A stretch of 64,000 nt of DNA from Pseudoscleropodium purum (GCA_963969395.1 OZ017796.1:42770243-42834242), one strand, 5' to 3'. Counted from the first letter of the stretch, positions 47,449 through 60,800 are shown. Notes: generated by a model not told the origin, from the sequence alone. Program-made: numbers and translations.

Positions 47449-48799
47449 TCAAAATTCAAATTCATACTTTGGAACCAAATTCTTTTGTATTTCCAAAGGC
47501 AATATCTCTCTTTGTTCTATTTGCCTTTTGATTCCTTTGCAAACTTTTGAATTAGCTTCTAATAATCTCAATATCTCTCCAAGTGTAGGTCTAGCTAAAG
47601 GATCAAATTGCCAACACCTTCGCAACAAATCACAAAGCCATTCATCAACATAATGAGGCACATCCAATTGTTGTCCACTAAGAACAATATCAAAATCATA
47701 TGTAGGATGACCTTCAAAAGGAAGTTTTCCTGTTAAAATCTCATAGCACACCATCCCATAGCTATATACATCTGATGCTTTGGTAAATAGATTTGGTCTT
47801 TTGTTCACAACCTTATCTTTGAGGGCTTGCAATATTTCAGGAGCTCTAAAAAAGCTAGTTCCAACAACTCCAATTGAGCACTCAAAGTCTGCTACATAGA
47901 AATCATAAAGTTCCTTATGACTATTCTTGTTGAAATGAGCGCAGAGCACATTAGATGCTTTGAGGTCTTGATGAATAATATCAAGATTGTGCAACCAATC
48001 CACTCCTTTTGCAACATTATATATAATCTCAAAAGCCAACTCTATTGGAAATGGTCCACAATCAAGGTCAATTCTTGCTTTCATCTTGCGATTAATGAAA
48101 GTCCGTAGGTCTTCAGTTTCCCTCATTAGAAGAAACCCGAACCTCCCATCTGCTAATAACGTCCCACACTTAATGCTACATGTGTATTTAATAGCTGGAG
48201 ATTGTCCAAGTTTGTAACGTTCTACTCTCTCTTCATAGTCCTTGAACATTCCCAAGGGCCATTGCTTTTGCAAAATCTTGTAAGAATGTCCCCTTTTTAA
48301 AGACCTTCAACACCCACATAAGCCCATGTTCTTCATCATATGAATTAGCCTCTTCATTCTTCCAAATGACATGGGCATGGTAAAGCTCCGCTTGCCCCCC
48401 TTCTGCAAACTTCTCTCTCACTACCAAATCACCATAATCATACATTCCACCATCACCAAATGTACGGAAGAATTGACCCCAAATAGGATGCCTTTGTAAA
48501 GATTTGAAGACTTCCACATTGCTCACCTCAGCCACTTCTTTATTGTCATTGTCGTACTCTTGCAATTGGCTCCAATGCACCTTGGATTGCTCAATTTCAT
48601 CTTCCCCATTCTCAACCTTTTTCTTGATGACCAAGCTCTCAGAGCAGTACAATGTTAGAGGAGAGGTGGCTGCATAGTTACTTTCACATACTAATGGTAT
48701 GACATTTTGTGAATCACTTGATGTACTCATCCAACAACAACCACCTATCCATCTTTTCAATTTCTCCAAGGGGCCAATAGGTTCACTTGGATTTGCCAT
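47449..48799 (-). pseudogene. Protein-kinase-like gene with one frameshift
   Basis: Two long minus-strand frames (48799-48233 and 48273-47449) overlap and together give a single-exon kinase of about 440 residues. The N-terminal 110 residues are unrecognised (MANPSEPIGPLEKLKRWIGG). The kinase domain starts at VVREKFAEGGQAELYHAHV (Gly-loop) and has the VAIK-type lysine in WVLKVFKK. It continues after the break with KGVDWLHNLDIIHQDLKASN, VADFECS, TSFFRAPEIL (APE), SDVYSYGMVCYEILTGKLPF and LLRRCWQFDPLARPTLGEIL. The break is one extra T in a T4 run (A4 on the plus strand, 48272-48275). The catalytic-loop HRD is HQD and the DFG is DFE; the metal-binding Asp of DFG is kept. The frameshift could be real or a base-calling error; the substitutions argue for a weak or pseudo-kinase in either case. 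Such intronless kinases form large families in mosses (inference). Confidence 0.85.
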
Positions 48800-51095
48800 C
48801 CTTGAATAATATGCTCATGTTGGAATTTACCTCCTACAAGCCATTAAACAAATCAATTAAAATATGTAGATTCCAAACAAAGGCATTTTGTGGACACTAA
48901 GAAATAGGGTTTTCAAACCTTACTTCCAACATCATCTATTACAACAAGAACAAAATCGCCTCCAAAAGAAATCCAACAAAGCCCTTCTTGAAAAGAATAA
49001 ATCATGCATTTCCAAAACAAGAATTCTAATAGACATAGCATAGCAAATCAAAGACTATATAATAGGAAATTTGGTGAAAGAAGATCTAACTCACAAATGA
49101 TTTAGTCTCCACAATTTAAGGTAGTGTGCTCATAAACCATCACTTTAAAGGTTGGTCAGCCTTTAAGATGTTTTTTAGATGCCCAAAATTATTTTCCTTT
49201 ATTTTTCACTTGAAGAAAAATTGATGTGAAATCTAACACAAGTGATTTTATATTTCTAGGAGCATTTATGAATTACTTATAAATTTTCAAAGAATTATGC
49301 AATAGAGACGTATTTGTGATCCTAGGCCTTGCAAAACCCACACATGCGCAGTTTGAAACAAGATATGACTAGACCAAAAACAAACAAGGAGGCATTCAAA
49401 AAGTATTACACAAGATTCCTAAACGCAACCCTTACTAAACTTAAATGAACCCTACATTCTTTTAACATGTGTAAGAAGGTAGTTGGGCAGTCAATTCCCA
49501 TTTAGAAAAATTAGGTGAACACACCTTTGCTTTGAAATAGACCATTCCTAGCTCTTATTCCATCCATTAAAGGAGTATGAACAAATCTCATTAATGCTTT
49601 AACATTATGAGCATTCCAACTCACATCCAATGACTATTGCTTTTGAAGTCACCTATGGGACAATTTGAAGAAGAGGGTTGGAATTAGAGCAGACTACTAT
49701 AACTAGTGCACTGCAAACACAAAGAGGACCACTCATCCAAAGTCAACATTACCCGTACACCAAATATCATATCTTAAACGGAAATTGCTTTCTACTACAA
49801 AATAACTCCGTACAAGCAAAGGAATCTCTGTGCTTTTGAGGACTTTGCAACCGAGAGCACAATTGCAGCGCCATCACCTCTTTCACCCTTGTTTTTCACA
49901 CAAATTCCAAATTCCTTCTGACACAGAGGTAATTGCAATGTTTGGTGTAGTTAGAAGGATATTTGACAAGGTCGCGTAAAATTGCGTCGATGGAGGCGGC
50001 TACCACCAGGAAGATTCGAATACAAGCCCAGCATCACCAATCCAGAGATTCACAGCCAGGGGGCATCCAGCAACACACTCCAAGGGCATGTGCTACTACT
50101 TTACATCATTCCTACTCGGAAGTGCATCAACGATGCAGAACGAAATTGGGTTCACGAACGAGGTTTAGCCGAAATTGATTGAAAGAAGAAAAAAGGCTAT
50201 ATGTACCGTCCGTGGTCTTCAGCGGCAGGCTCCAGGCATGGCGATGTTGCGACTACGGTGACGCTGGCGTTGCGAATTGAAGGCACCTCCAAGCCAGCGC
50301 AGATCGAAACTTAAGCTTCGGTGTGGACAGCCAACTCTCCCGTCAAGTTCTCTCTGGACTTACTTAAAAGGCAGGGACGGAGGGTTTGCAGACAAACTGG
50401 GTCAAAAGCGACTCCAAAATTCCACCTCGTGAAAGACCGGCCTTCGAAGTCCGCTCCGCAGGTGCTTACCCACTGGCAGTGCAGACCTACAGTCAGCAGA
50501 TTTTCAATTGGCTAAGCTTTCTCATAAAAATATATAGAAGGGGAATCATTTTCAAACAAGTGGCGCCGGGTTGGATTAGACTATTAGAGTCTTCTATCCT
50601 GGGCTCCTGGTCATCCCCAGCACTGTGTCCATCCTATCGGGAGGCTAAAAGTAGGCCCTAGCTACAGAGTCCTTCACAGGATATCTCGACAAGCTATAGT
50701 AGATATATCAATAACTCAAGGGGAGCTCAGGAGAGGAGTCATTAGCAGCCTGTGGATTTCCGTGTCGTCCATCTCGAATATGAAATGGACAAACATGCTC
50801 GTCGATGCAAGTAACCTGAACGCCTCCTTCACGTCAATCCGCGTCTTGGCCGATCCGAGTGTTGGTTCCTCTCAGTTACCATTTGGCCTCCCATGTATCC
50901 TTTTCTCTTTCACTTTCGAAATGGCTGTAGTTTCATGCATGATTGACCGGGCCTATCGGTAGAATAGAGTTGCCCGTCTCTGTGGGCTGGTCGTTGAGGT
51001 CGGTGTTTGAATTGATGAATAGGATCGAGTGTTCTCCCAATATGCGGCCTAAACCGCGCCAAAAGTACGTAATGGAATATCTCCAGTTTAACCGA
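48800..51095. other. Spacer with an unassigned GC-richer patch
   Basis: 48.8-49.9 kb is AT-rich with no gene. From about 49,960 to 51,095 the GC content and codon-like structure rise and several frames of 60-90 codons occur (plus 49,963-50,182 and 50,386-50,661). The minus strand at 50,705-50,860 reads RIDVKEAFRLLASTSMFVHF and ends at a stop about 25 residues later. I cannot assign any of these. Since CCA copy C starts immediately after, the patch may consist of fragments of other genes duplicated with it. Confidence 0.4.
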
Positions 51096-51099
51096 ATTG

Positions 51100-53400
51100 A
51101 CCTTGTATGTTCTGATGACTGTCAGTACAGTATGAGTTTTATAACCCAATTATGAGTGCAATGCATACCTCTAAAACCTCACTTCACCAGGTGCTCGATT
51201 TGGATTTGAGTTGGAGTTCACGAGGTGAAAGAGGCAGCTTCTTGTCATGAAATCAGGACAGCACGCGGCAGCAAAGTGAGTCGAGAACGTATTGGTCACG
51301 TCGAGGTGAATATCTGGTTTTCTGCCTTTTGACATAAAGTGAAGTTTAGGTTGTAACCACAACCTTTGATTTTCTTCCTCACTCTGTTGCAGATTGACCT
51401 AATGCTGAAGGGCCTAGAAGTCACTTACAGCAATGCGACGCGTGCAGCAACTTCAACTCTTTCCTGTTATTCTCATTCGTGGTGTATCGAACACAAAGCC
51501 CCGGCCCACTTCAGGAATACATAGGAAGGTGAACAGTCCGATTGTGTTGCTCATAATTGTGCTTGTATGTGTCCGAATGAGCTACAGTTACATTGAGTAG
51601 ATCATCTGAGCGAATTCTGGATGTTTAAGTTATGTGTGGATAAATTACATGGAAGCGGCTGGAGATGTCTTGGTTGGATTTGAGGATTCTCCAAGTTCCC
51701 AAGAGAAGTTTTCGGTAAGACCATACACTAGACAGTTTAATTCTTCAAAACGTAGACAGTATTTGTCAAACCACTCTGATTGTCTCACTTTGTTCCTATC
51801 CAACTTGTAAGTTCAGATTGTCAGAGAGGTTATTTCTGTAGAGTTGGTTTCAGAATAATCGGTATAGTGAATACAATACTCACGATTTTCTCTTTGCTTC
51901 GTCGTCAATTGGCATCAATTGTTTTTCTCGAACATCTTCTGATTGCTTAACAAACAAGTTACTTTAATGCCTTATCGTTTCGTCTCGTCTCGGTCATACG
52001 AGCTGAGTTTTTACATAAACATTATTAATTCTTGTATGCATACTCTACTGCGTTTGTTTTGGGGTTTGTTTTCTGATTTCAAGTTGATATTTTTGAAGTT
52101 GTGCATATAGTAAGTGATCGGTTTGACTTGTTCCAGAAGCTTTAACTGTATGACTGTATTGATTATGTGTTGGCCTTGGAAGATATCTCCCTCTATTCAT
52201 ACATCCTCAGAAATCTTATCTGCTTGTTTATGGACGTTTTATATGCAGCAACCGATATCAGAACTAACTAATAGAGGATCCTTGAAACTGGAGTCAGACG
52301 ATGCTAAAATGGTTTGTATGGAATATTGAGTTTGGCAGCTTTTGAGATCTTTGTCCGCAGCTTCTTTTACACGACAATATCTGCTCATGTTGGAGTGTTT
52401 TAGTGTATTTTGGCTCATGTTGGTAACGATGCTTGATTTCTTGATCATATCTTTGGCAGGTGGTACAACTCTACTCAGCAGCAGAACACTTTGTAAAATT
52501 TACAAAACTGTTCCTTTGTGAGGTACATGACAAAGGTGATGAAGAATTCCAAGCAGAGTCTAAGAGAGTTCAAACAGGTTTCCATTTCACCTTGAACACT
52601 AATACTTGGTGGTTTGAATGGTATCGAATCTTGGAAGACGGATACTCTGGGAAATTATTTCAGGAAGCAACTTACGCTGGAACTTGCTTTGTACTGTTAG
52701 AAGCAACTTGGCCGGAAACGTCAAAGCTGTGAAGTTTTTCATCTTCTACATGTAAATATTTTGTTCTTGCTCAATGAGATTCACAATCCAGTTTGAATCC
52801 AATTATTTGCAGTTTGTGTTTCACATTTTTCATCTGCTTTCTATGTACATACTATGTCTCATGATTTTGTTTCTTTCGGGTTCAACCGTTGTCCCATCCG
52901 CTTGTTATTTTATCGGGACTTCGAAATGCGAAATCAATGCTTTACTGCAATGTTCACTTTTCAAATCATCAATATCTAGTGATTCATTTATGGCTTGTTC
53001 TCCAGGACTTAGCAATGTTTGGACTTGAAAGAAAGCCATTATTTGATGGCAAGAAGGTTATGAACGTTCTCGGACTACAGAAAAATGACCGCAAGTCAAA
53101 GAATGGGTAAAACCTTTGTTGGTGAAGTTTTGATGTATATATTTCCAAACGAAAGGCTGGATTCGTATTCAATTCAACAATCACACAAAGACTGTGTAAT
53201 TTTATTCCGATCCTAACAGTGTCTTCGGTTCATTTGCAAATGCCTCGGCAAATTTCTCAAGAGGGAGCTGGCTCATCCAGATAGTAACGAGGAGCAATGC
53301 TTTGGATTGGTTTGAAGGGGAGAATGTAAAGCGTCCGAAGTCGCACGAGTGTCCTGGCGAATTCCGAAACTTCTGTTTCTTCTCATTTGGAGACTGAAAT
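51100..53400 (+). pseudogene. CCA tRNA nucleotidyltransferase partial copy C
   Basis: A second intron-containing fragment opposite in orientation to the parent. It runs from the end of intron 6 through exon 7 (51191-51305), exon 8 (51393-51528), exon 9 (about 51,624-51,714), exon 11 (about 52,248-52,313), exon 12 (52460-52577), exon 14 (53006-53108) and exon 15 with 3' flank (about 53,236-53,395). Exons 10 and 13 are deleted while their flanking introns are partly kept. Exon 7 is frame-shifted (GAGTTGGAGTTCACGAGGTGA), exon 8 shares the 4-bp insertion of copy B, and the AG before exon 9 is altered. The first six exons, including the nucleotidyltransferase site, are missing, so it cannot encode an enzyme. 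Confidence 0.93.
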
Positions 53401-53489
53401 TTACATATTGAATTGATTGACATCACCTGGGGTTTCCTTTTTCAAAAATCTTGAACTCAACATGCCAGAAGCTGTGCATCAAAGCAGAA

Positions 53490-53778
53490 CTTTTTTTTTT
53501 TTTGGGCTTTCTGGTGCCAGATTGCACCAGAAAAAATAATTTGGCTAAAAAAATGGTAACTAAACGTGAAGAATTTTGCTAGAAAACTTCAATTTAAAAA
53601 AAAAAATCTTGGATGAACTCACCAGATTGTGAATGAAAATAGAATGAGATACATGTGATCTATGCTAATATGATATTTTCTATCCAATATGTGGATGAAC
53701 GTTGAAATTTGGAGCATCACTACAATAGTATATATCGCCACTTCAGCATCTCATAAAAAATGAAAAAAAAAAAAGCCC
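53490..53778 (+). mobile_element. 0.28-kb T-run MITE-like element, copy d
   Basis: Starts about 90 bp after the last CCA homology of copy C. It begins with a T14 run and GGGCTTT, and ends with an A12 run and GCCC, giving complementary ends. Internal landmarks AGATTGCACCAGAAAAAAT, TTGGATGAACTCACC, TTTCTATCCAATATGTGG and GGAGCATCACTACAAT match the other copies. Confidence 0.78.
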
Positions 53779-54139
53779 TACATCAAAGGATGAAGTGAGC
53801 AAAGGGTCAGGAGTCAGTCTTGGTTACCCTTGATAAGCTTCATTTCATTAGTTGGGCCCAAATTCCAAAGTTTATATCTAATAATTTAATAACTAAATTC
53901 AAACTTTAGAGAATGGAGCAAAATTCACTACACAAGCTGTTACAGTCTGGAGACTGTTGCCTATCCTTGGGGGTTCACTTAGAAAGATTTATCAGGCAAT
54001 GTGTGGCCAGAGATATGGTCTTTTTTTTTTTTATTAATGGTGCCTAAGATTTTGAAAATAATTTGACGTAATATATCATGCAAAAAGTAGGTGAATGAGG
54101 ATAACAATAAATATATAATGTCGTAAGTAATATGACCTA

Positions 54140-54899
54140 GGGTCATTGCAAGAAACACCAACATGTTTTCACGTCACAATCAAAGTGAGTCTCTTCTCAT
54201 CTACTATCATTTTTAAATTTTAAACCCAATACCCAAAATAAAATTTTTGATATTAGTTAACTTGATTGTAATCATATTTCTTATTTTTTTGAAATCTTAA
54301 AAAATCATTTTGTATTTAAATGCCAATTTTGTTAATATGTCACACTTTCAAGTTCAAAGGCTTTTATACTAAATACCGGTTCAAATTAATGATTTTGGGT
54401 TGAAATTTTTGGAATAAATTCCTATAGTAGGTAGATATATCCCTACCAAAGGGCATCTAACAAAACATTATTTTATGTCCTTCACGTTCATACAAAAAGG
54501 CCTCCTTGGGAACGCACTTATAAACATTAGAAATGGTTTTGACCCCATTTTTTTAATCAAATCTCATTACCATGAAGTATTTTCCAATGGACAATTTTTA
54601 GTTTTGTTGAAATTTTATTTTCCTATTTTCTAGAAATTAAAATGTCCAACTATGTATTTTTTGAGACATATTTTTGAACATAGAATTCTGGTGGAAAAAA
54701 TACATAGTTGGACATTTTAATTTGTAAAAATAGAAAAATGACTTTTTTTTTTACATAAGGTATACAATTACAATAAAAAATTCTAGATATAGATTTTTTA
54801 TTTTGGACATTAGGCTCATAATTCAAAAGTTATAGTGTTGAACACAAACTGGCTTTTCAAAACGCTACGCAAAACGGATAGTGTTTCTTGCAATGACCC
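54140..54899. mobile_element. Terminal-inverted-repeat element of 760 bp
   Basis: The left end GGGTCATTGCAAGAAACAC is exactly repeated, inverted, at the right end (GTGTTTCTTGCAATGACCC). The interior is AT-rich without a transposase frame. I could not identify a target-site duplication by eye, so the superfamily is open (Mutator- or hAT-derived MITE are both possible). Confidence 0.72.
54630..54735. repeat. Near-perfect internal palindrome
   Basis: AATTAAAATGTCCAACTATG and its complement CATAGTTGGACATTTTAATT, each continued by about six A/T, flank a loop of about 35 nt in the centre of the 760-bp element. The arms are about 28 bp with no mismatch in the quoted core. It probably reflects a nested fold-back or a dimer-like core. 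Confidence 0.75.
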
Positions 54900-57800
54900 A
54901 CCATTTGGTTTTTTAAATCTAATTTATCTAAAGATAAGTATCCTAGACTAAGGCTGGAGCCGTAGGATTTGTATTCCTACTTGTGATTCAAAAATTCAAA
55001 TGGATGAAAGTCAGTCATCAAGCAACCAAATAAGACTATCATCTTGTGCTATCATCTATTGGTTGTCTCTTTCTTGTCTAGGGTTGGTTTCCATTGTATT
55101 ATGTGCCAAACTTTAGTGAGGGTTTTCTTTCTATATATTTTTTAGTCTTTTCCCAAAAGGTACTTGTTGTAAATGACTTGGAGGTATAGATGTTTTGAAT
55201 TAGGGTTGGATGAATCCAACAACAATTTTGTATTGTTTGAGTTGTTAGTTTATGATGCTAAGCAAGGGTGAGGGTGAGGCTTAGGACTCCATATCTAATT
55301 GGGTAGCATCATGGACATTGGACGACAACACTTTAGTGTAGAGCTTTTTGACAAGGTTGTGGCATTGGGGTCTAAAACTTTGGCTATGTTGAAGGTGTAG
55401 TTGGAGTTGGAAGAGGTTCTAAATTGGTTGTTTGAATTTTGAAATGCTAAACACAAATGGCACATTCTAAAGAAGGTGGAGCATCTCAATTTTATATAGG
55501 GCAATGTCTACATCATTTGAGCAAAGAATTTAGAATGGAATTAGAGGGGCAAAAGCTCGAAGGGGACCTGTTGACCAACCATCATTGGAGGATCCTCCTA
55601 CGTATTCATAAGCATCAAGAGGACAAGAAGTTGTCTTCTTCGTGAGGACCATTTCTATCATGTCAAATTTGGGTTTCTCCTAAAAATCCTTAAGGCCCTC
55701 TTATTTTCATTCATTTTATGCGCTCTTATCTCTTCCTTTCTTTTTTGATTCCACCTTCCATGTCCCTTATGCCCCTCATTATTTGGACTATAGGGTTTGT
55801 TTCAAGCACACAATCACAACAGTACTAGTTATGGCACACTGGCAAGTAGACAATGTTGTTGTAGATATAATGGAGGATTGGGTTTGAAGTAGGGTTGCTA
55901 TTTTTTTTTGGTGGTTGGGGCTTAGGGGCTCCCCTCAGAGCCGAGGAGAGTGCTCAATGGGCAAGTGCTTGACCTTTCTCTCTGCACCGAGATGAAGAAT
56001 CTTATAGCAAGTCCTTGATTTTTCTCTCAATGCCAAGAGATAATTACCAAAAAAACAAGAAGGGAGTGATTAACTAAAGGACCTAAAGATTAAGTCTAAA
56101 GGATTGTATACTTGAGTAGTCCCACAAGAGGATAGTGATCAACTAATCAACATTTTGGTCTAACTAAACTCATTTCTTACAAAAATGATCCCTATCAACC
56201 AAATATTTCCTTCCAAAATCTTAATAAGTTCAATTACCAACACATCAAGATAGAAGTGTAGGAAGCCTATCAGCCTCAAAAGACCCTATGATGCCAATAG
56301 ACAATGATCAACCAAAAGAAAATTTAGTTTGACAAAGATCATTAGACATAAAAATAATCTTTATTAACAAAAAATTACCAAAAAATCTAAACAAGTTCAA
56401 CAATAGTACATCAAGAAAAAATTATTGGTACCCTTCCCTTAGCCTTCAGAGGATCCATGCTATTGTAGGATTATGATCAATCAATATTCTATACAAACTT
56501 ATTTCCATCTCGATTCATCTTTCACATCAATTGACTTCTTCGTCTTCATAATGTATAGTTCCAATATTCTTGACAATATTAAAAATTACAATTTTCATCA
56601 AAATTCTACTTAACCATGTTAGTAGGTCCATTGTAATAGATCTATGATAATGGGAATTAAATTGTACTAAACATAATAAAATAATAAACTATTTGTACTC
56701 TCAATTGATGAGCCTACTCTAGGATAGCTTCTTAGAATAAGATATAAATTTCAAAGCATGTGATAGCATCAATTTACCAAGCTTTTAAATCTAAAATACA
56801 CGGTTATAGATCCCATGGCAATAGGTCATATTTTTCTAATTATGATAAATTTAGTTGGAAAAACATTAGTCTTTTTACTTTTTAACAAAAAAAATTTAGA
56901 ATTACATCATATTTAAATTTCTAGGCTTTAGGATCATACAATCCTTGCTTACCGTTCATAGGCTCATACTCGCAAGCTCACAATCCAGCACCACCGACTA
57001 TTGTAGCAAGTCATTTCCTTGCAACATCCCCCATACATGCACTATAGTTTTATCCAAGTTTAGGTTTTTTTTCTTTTAGTTTCTCTAATTTGCTAAACCT
57101 TCAATTGTAATGTGAGGATTGTACCCTAAAACAATACTTGGGTTTTAGTAAAAACAACGGGTTCTTTTTAACATTTGCCAAAACATATGTGCTTGATATA
57201 CATGTGAAAAACTCTCAAATTTTGGGTTCTATTGGAAAAAGAAATTGTGAAATTGATCATTCTTAAGATGTATAGTGACCAAAGGAATCACAATGAAAAT
57301 ACTTACCCTTAGTGAATTCTAGTAGTATATCTTTAGCACATCAAATACATAGAGGTAATCTTGCATATGTGAACCAAACAATTGCTTATGTTGCCATCTA
57401 AATTATTTTCTTTCATCTCTTCTATGAAATCATTAAGTAGAAGCTCCCCATTTGTAGGCATATTCATATGGCTACCTACTTTACCTACATTTTTGGCATA
57501 TTAATTTGTTGGTGGTCATGAGCATATTCTACTTCACAATCAATTCAAGTGTGGTACTAATTGAAGAGCAATGGTGTCCTAAAAGTAAATCCTTACTAGT
57601 CTTTTGTTGTAGTAATCTAGCAACATTGTAGCTAATGCTTAACCATTGAAATCAAGTCTCATTCTAGCCTTGAAATAAGTACATCTAACATCTAAATAAG
57701 CATGTGAATATGATTGGATTCCTTAATATTAAATAGTTAAAGTATTTGCTTCAAGTTGGATGGGGATTCAGGATTCTACTAGCACATATAAAATTATGGA

Positions 57801-60800
57801 TTCAAAACTAATCCCTAAATTCTTTTGAATAGAAGCAATACATTTTAGAGAAGGATCTATCTTATCATAATTAGGTGTAGTTGCTTTATGCAACAACAAT
57901 GGAATTGTTTAGATTTTGGATGTCCAAGCACTAAAGGATTAATCCTCAAACACCATGGGCACCACTTTGTAGAGCCTTTGAAATGACAATGGTGATCATT
58001 TCACTCTTAAAGCTTCATGATTGTGTTTCACCTAAACCCACTCCAAAATTGTGATTTTGAAAGCAAGTTGTAAAGATGAAAAAATATCATAATTGTTGTA
58101 AATCCAATAGTAGAATCTTGCACTACACAAGTATGAAAATGTGTGAAAGAGTCTTCAAAACTTTGATCCCATACATTAGAAGATTTTAATATTTAAAAGA
58201 TAAAATAAATTTTTTTATCGTACCTTTCTATATATATCATGTCATTAGACTTTAAATCCTCTTAATTTAATTTTTTTGCATTGCAAATTTTGATTTAAAA
58301 TTATTCATATTGACAAATTGAGTTGAAAGTCTAAATAGGGAATTCTAAAAAATGAACCTTCATTGGATAGGAAACCCAAATTATAAACTACTCAAAGATG
58401 GAATTGCCACACATCAAGCCTAACGGTGAGATTGTTCTAGCAAGCAATTAAAACCTTGTGGGAGAGAATTGTAAGAATTGATTTCAAAAACAAATCTTAC
58501 ACATTATTTTTCCAAAAAAGATTCTATAATTACCAATAAAACAAGACTCTTAGCATTTCACATTAAAAAATCCACATAGAACAAATCAAAGCTTTTCACC
58601 TAAGAAAAAGTTCAATGATAAAGTGATTTTTCAAAATTTAGAATTTTTTTTATTTTTTTAATTTCCAAGCTTAACTATTTTTACTTTAGGGGGCCTAAGT
58701 TTTAACTTGGTTTCAAGAACCAATTAAAATAAAAATATATGCATATAAAACTAATTTGTTTTTCTATCTTAGAAAAATTTCAAAAAATTATGTAAGAAAT
58801 TGATGTTGTAGGTATCTACCTAAACTTTCACTTATCTCCCAAATGAACAATAGTCTTTATGAGGTTAAAATTCAAAGTGCATGATGTCCATCCAAATTTT
58901 AATGCCTAAGATTTTGGATGGTCTTGCTACCTCTTCAATTTCATTTCAAATCATTTGGATTTTTGGATTTTACAGAGGGTCTTAATGGCCAAAAATGTAG
59001 TGGAATTGGATCTAATTTTCTTGGTTTCTTGGCTGAAACTCAAGTTAGCATAAGAAAATTATATCTTTTGCATTCGGCTCCAATTAAAAAACATAACTTT
59101 CACCATCTACTTTTCAAATCCTTTTTACTTTTGAAAATCTCTTAAAATTGAAAGTTTTCTTGTCTAGTACCTTTTACAAATTTTACTTATATTGGTCACA
59201 TACTCATATGCATGATTTTCATGTACTTCAATGATATTCTTCATTATGAAATAAACCTATAGTACAAAATGAATTTTTAAATACATTTTATAATTGATGT
59301 GAATTTTTTTGAATCGACTATCTCTTCAAATAATAACTAAAATGGATTCCAAGTTTCACCACAATCTTATGAAAAAATAAAAATTTATAAATCATACTCA
59401 CCTTTATCTACTAAAAATTTGAGTTTGAATTAATAAGTAGATCTAAAATGCAAAAATAAAGTATTAATGAAAAACTTGATTATGTGGACATGGGTTAGGA
59501 TAGCACTTGTTGAACAAATGAAAGTCAAATTTTAACCAAAGATTTGCACTCATATTGCATTAGCTTTGTAAAAATATAATTTTTTTAATTGGAATCTTTG
59601 ATCAAAAGTTATAAGGCTCAAAAGTTTAGAAGTAACTTGGATAACATCATAATACAAGGCAAGCAATCATGCAAGCTTGAATTTTTTCATTATTTGTGAA
59701 TGCTTATATCTTGCAATCTATAAAGTTGAATGAGCTGAATTTTTTTGGATATACATTTTTGTAGTAGTATGCAAAAGCAATGTGTGGCTAAAAATAAAAA
59801 ATAAAAAATATTCCAATTTTCACTCAATGCACTAAAAAAAAGATAGTCTTAGAACAATTTTACAACCATTAGTTCAAATTGTAGTAAAATTCATAAATTT
59901 TATAGTATTTTTTTTGTAATCAATTACTAAAAATAATTTAGTTTTAACCAATAATTTAGTTTTGTATTTAGATGGCAAGTATCTTGTTCAAATACTCCCT
60001 ATATAAGTTACCATGGGATTTTCCAATCAATTGCAAGTCTCTTAGAGTGCAAAATAAAAAATAAAAAATAATTTATTACAACTGATAATAAATATAGAAG
60101 AAAATTTATTATTTAGAAGGTTTTTCAACTACTCTAGACATCACTTTACTCAAAATAGTTCAAAAAATGTGAAGGTAGATTCAAGCATTAATCTCAATGG
60201 ACTAAATTGCATTTTTTTTGGCAACATAATCATTTTGGACATCCTACTACAAATAAAATTTTCCTTTTTTTACATTGAAACTTTACACAACATGTGCCCA
60301 AAAGAGAGCTTTAAGCCCCAACAATTTTCATAAATTTTTACTGTCTACATGGTTAAAAAGTTATTTCATGATATGTAATTTTCATTGCTAAGTGGGTAGA
60401 CCGGGCTACTCAAAAAAATTCTTTAAAAATCACTTTTTTAAGAATTAGAAACTTGAAATAGGTTTTCTAGATTTAAATAAATATATGTATGTGGAAAGCT
60501 TTGAATCATTCCATTTTGATTGATGAGATGAAAATTATGAGGGGTTTTAGTTTCCGAACAATTATAGAGACTCTACTCTAAAATGAACTTTGAAATCCAT
60601 TATTTCACTAAATTTTCTATATTTTTGAAAAAATATAAAAACTTTGGATGCATATTGTTTATTAAAAAATTACAACCATTGGAATTGGCATTTTTCAATT
60701 CCATAACTAAATTCTTAACAATTTAACATTTTAAATCATACTCTACTTCTTCCTACTTATTATTTTTTTCAAGCAAGAATATGAAATTTTTTTGTTTGAA

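Noticed and set aside
48233..48273. Programmed frameshifting or an intron at the kinase break
   Set aside because: No GT-AG pair spans the break, and plant nuclear genes rarely use programmed shifts. An extra base in a homopolymer is the simplest reading.
50705..50860. Minus-strand peptide containing DVKEAFRLLAS, reminiscent of MCM helicase C-termini
   Set aside because: Only about ten residues look similar and no MCM ATPase motif is nearby; too weak to call.
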